A DNA stretch of 64,000 nucleotides, from contig NC_080053.1 in the NCBI RefSeq assembly GCF_026212465.1, forward strand, positions 11,900,270-11,964,269, read 5' to 3'. The notes below the pieces were generated by a model. It was given only the letters and a program-made list of their open reading frames with translations, was not told where the DNA came from and searched no databases. The position numbers were made by a program, and so were the translations under genes. Positions 61,673 through 64,000 of this stretch are shown here, one piece after another. Each line of letters opens with the position of its first letter. The first letter of the stretch is position 1. The stretch is from Amaranthus tricolor. Taxonomy: Eukaryota; Streptophyta; Magnoliopsida; Caryophyllales; Amaranthaceae.

Positions 61673-63579
61673 CTCAAAGTGACAACTTTTTTATATGAAA
61701 ACATCACAAGAATGAAAACTTATGCTAGGTTACATGTAATCAATCCAAGCAAGGGACTCATTTTGAAGGTATTTGGCAAAACATTTTGCAGTAGCTGGTT
61801 CAGGATTGGAGTCCTCCAAATACATAAAACACAAGTCACATATTAAGGTTCTATGCTGTGGCACAATGCTTTAGATAATTTTCCACGACATAATGGTGAG
61901 AAAGCTGGCATCATACTTTGTTTGGGAAGGTGGTCTCATTTCCACTAAATGAGAAGAGTAAACTGCAAGTAAAGGATTAAGGGCATGGGTAAATAAATGA
62001 AAGGCCGACGATAAATGAGGTGGCATTGAGCTAATGCAATATTGGAATGTTGCTGTATTTCCAAATTACTACTAATGTTCATGGAAGCCCAACTTAACTG
62101 CTTGAAATTCAAAAGTCAGCGACACAGAATAGGGGCATATTGAAATTAACCAAACCTTTATCAAGCTGATCAATTTAGTCGGTTTTCGGTTGGGACGTTT
62201 CCGATTGGGTCCTTTTCAAATCAGGTCAATCTTGGATTAAGTTGTTTCCTATTTAACTGGACTTGAGTCAACTCAACCGGTTAAGGGTTAACTTTTTTTG
62301 TCGCGTGAATTTTGGTCACATCATTTTTTTCAGGTTAGACACTCGCAATGATGTCCCAAGAGTTTAAGAAATCAAGTTTCTATGTCTTACCTTTCCTTCT
62401 TCCACATCACATTCTCCTACCTTTCCTTCTTCCATACAACATTCTCCTATATTTCCTTCTTCCACATCACATTCCCCTAATTCATCATAACCCACGCCCG
62501 ACATTTCACATTTGTTCCACAATGGAGACCTATGGCATGGTATATTGCAATGTAAATTGCAATAAGAGAATAAATGGCAAACTTCATTATTCTCGTATTG
62601 TTGTACCCCATTAATTCTTTCAAGGTACAACAATGTCCTTATATATTTAAGTCATGTTGCCTTTTACAAAAGGTTATTGTTGTAGACAAAAAATGAAAAG
62701 TCATTGATAGTGACCCAAGAAAGAAGTCTATGTTGCGGATGCTCTTATGATAAAGCGAGTCTATTTTGAGTCGGAAAATAATTGATGGGTTTATGTCACA
62801 TTGAATCCAAGATGATCGCATGCTTATTATAATTTTTCTTAAAACAGAGAGCAAGTTTCTTTCCACTTATTGTTCACAAACCTTACCACATTCACTTGAA
62901 ACCTCAATTGAGTAAAACGTTGATGTCTACCCTTCCTTTGACCTTTTTCATCATAAAATATCACACATATTACATCTGCAATACAAACTATTATTATGAC
63001 CCACCATCGGTTTGACTAAAAGATCTATATCAAGCTTGTTAGATATATACAAAAGGCACCTTTTAAACAGATATGTAAAACAAAGTCAATACTAGATGAT
63101 CCCAGCGTACAACTAATGTATTGGTCAAACAAATGTTCAACTAAATCCATCTACACTTAAAACATAGAAGGTCTTTTGCTTTGGAATGTTTTTCATCCTC
63201 ATTTTATTACTTCAAATACATCCAATTTTAGGTCAGGTTGAGACAGTCTTCACTAAACACTTGGGTAGTTTGGTTTAATACAACTAGGTTTCGGAGCCAT
63301 AAATTTTTGCTCTAAACACTTGTAACAGCTTGGGTCGGTTCTTGACAGGTCCAATTCCAGTTTTTATTGCCTCATTTTAATTAACTAAAAAAGCTGAAAA
63401 ATAAAACAAAAGATAACTGGTAATATGGTGATGATGTACTTGATCCTGAATTGCTTCTTGCAGGAGAGAAACCAGAGTCACCCGAGTTAATTCTGCGCCT
63501 TCAAGTTGTCTGGCACATTCATGAAGGATATTTTCCTGCTCCTGCATCTCATCCGGTATTACTGTTGCTGGCTGAATTC
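55572..63579 (-). CDS. RPRD1/CREPT-like protein, 3' exons (5' part outside window)
   Basis: This is a plant relative of RPRD/CID proteins, which bind the phosphorylated RNA polymerase II C-terminal domain in the nucleus. The CID itself should lie in exons beyond 64000. Three exons are visible and join in frame: 63579-63440 (coiled coil, QENILHECARQLEGAELTRV), 61486-61451 (EAQLETLRLQLQ) and 56435-55572 (IARSRINEVG to the stop). The last exon encodes an Ala-rich block (KKAAAAAVAAKLASFTSSAQ), a basic KRVKLE that could be a nuclear signal, two proline runs and a low-complexity tail. Phases are 1, 0 and 0. The 5.0-kb intron contains an RTE LINE (58480-60710) and a MITE (56602-56899). No coding break is seen. 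Confidence 0.88.
56602..56899. mobile_element. MITE, family B, copy 2, in an RPRD1-like intron
   Basis: A 298-bp element with inverted repeats of about 120 bp beginning GAAAAATTACCGTGAAT. It is related to 44122-44571 (AATAATACCAACT here, AATAATACGAACT there). TAAAT flanks both ends (56597-56601 and 56900-56904). A 9-bp duplication is not intact. Confidence 0.82.
56930..58125. other. Intron sequence, nothing recognised
   Basis: Inside the large RPRD1-like intron. Mostly unique-looking A-rich DNA with no clear repeat or gene. Confidence 0.45.
58138..58396. repeat. Tandem duplication, unit about 129 bp, in an RPRD1-like intron
   Basis: CAGGAAAGCTGC at 58141 and ACAGGAAAGCTGCAGA at 58269 start two copies. 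Both contain AACATATAAATCAC, GAAGCCAAAAGGG, TATAGTTATT and GATAAAGAATCAAAT. The second copy lacks a short stretch around the GGGCTCCCGCC of the first. Confidence 0.9.
58480..60710 (+). mobile_element. Decayed RTE-type LINE within the RPRD1-like intron
   Basis: Plus strand, so antisense to the host gene. The endonuclease region is seen near 58510-58750 (MDERTSKDVVDVYKKKDRII, NVISAYAP). The RT region has GHTMKLWERVIKIHMRR, ENQFRFMPGRSTMDAIYLMR and FIDLKKSYDKVP (59469-59730). The C-terminal block (KLPKYKYLRSIF, GKFYQTTIISGFECRAF, NRLR.WACAKTE) lies at 60100-60480. The 3' end has GCTTTGGCATTGTTGTTATT, like other RTE tails. Many stops and frameshifts make it inactive. It represents most of an element of about 2.2 kb or more. 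Confidence 0.88.
60711..61450. other. Intron sequence, nothing recognised
   Basis: Part of the RPRD1-like intron between the LINE and the 36-nt exon. No distinct features. Confidence 0.45.
61637..61670. repeat. Poly-C run in an RPRD1-like intron
   Basis: About 30 consecutive C, broken only near the start by ACC. On the transcribed minus strand this is a long poly-G in the pre-mRNA. Confidence 0.93.
62392..62480. repeat. 30-bp minisatellite, three copies
   Basis: CCTTCTTCCACATCACATTC plus TCCTACCTTT repeats three times with few changes. It lies in the RPRD1-like intron at 61487-63439. Confidence 0.88.
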
Positions 63580-64000
63580 CTGGTGCAAAGGAGAGCAAAA
63601 CGTAAAATGGAAATAAATTATTCATTTGCATGAAATCATGGGTTTAAATAACATTTCAGCTAGGACTAAACAACTAATTTTTTCTTGGGGTTATTTCATA
63701 TCTTAGGATGGATCTGGAGGATTATGGAAAACAACTCATTTGAGGTGATTTCATTTAAGGATAAAATTATCTATTAATGTTGTAGTTATGAAGATACTAC
63801 TTTTTAAATAACTCATTTCAAATACTTTTAAAATCATATTGTTTTATGTATTCAAAAATTATCTAATAAATTCATCCATATTAAAAGTTTTATGCTCCCA
63901 AGTTACGAAGATACTACTCTAGGAAATAGCACATAGACTTTTCTATTAACCTTTTCATATCACCTTTTCCTGTAACTTTGCATATTGCAAGCCTTTTGCT
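63580..64000. other. Intron sequence at the right edge
   Basis: Upstream of the coiled-coil exon of the RPRD1-like gene. No further exon is recognised before the edge. Confidence 0.45.

Overview
This is nuclear DNA from a flowering plant, probably a eudicot. It is AT-rich and intron-bearing, and it is loaded with plant-type transposons. Plant-specific families (a plant mobile domain gene, Mutator-like transposases, chromoviruses primed by initiator Met-tRNA) support this. I cannot fix the species.

Three conserved cellular genes are present, all on the minus strand, and I could resolve their splice sites by reading. (1) An Integrator complex subunit 7 homologue (plant EMB1895 type) has 7 coding exons at 13800-21508, a predicted 1128 aa, and an apparent GC-AG intron. 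(2) An ELMO/CED-12 domain protein has 9 coding exons at 35921-41916, predicted 313 aa. (3) The 3' part of an RPRD1/CREPT-like gene (RNA polymerase II CTD-associated) has three exons at 55572-63579 and continues past the right edge. A fourth cellular gene, a PLAC8/DUF2985 membrane protein at 5756-7311, is a frameshifted, apparently intronless pseudogene.

Most of the rest is mobile DNA. Left to right: a Mutator-like (MULE) transposase cut by the left edge and broken before its SWIM finger; a large (TA)n block; a complete but decayed minus-strand chromovirus (7640-12607, TSD TAAAT, Reina-like in size); several small TIR elements with 9-bp target duplications; a composite MULE of about 8.7 kb (about 24041-32723); RTE-type LINE remains; and a plus-strand Tekay/Del-like chromovirus (47047-55105, TSD GAAAC) with gag deleted and a Copia-like solo LTR inside its 3' LTR.

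The composite MULE is the most interesting object. It has long degenerate terminal inverted repeats that include a GC-rich hairpin and an (ATT)n/(AAT)n tract at each end. A plant mobile domain gene reads inward from the left. A MULE transposase fused to a C-terminal OTU-like domain reads inward from the right. Both are decayed, and the OTU catalytic Cys and the first transposase Asp are substituted. A LINE 3' end is inserted in its right microsatellite.

The Integrator and RPRD genes both act on RNA polymerase II transcripts, but nothing here shows they are co-regulated.
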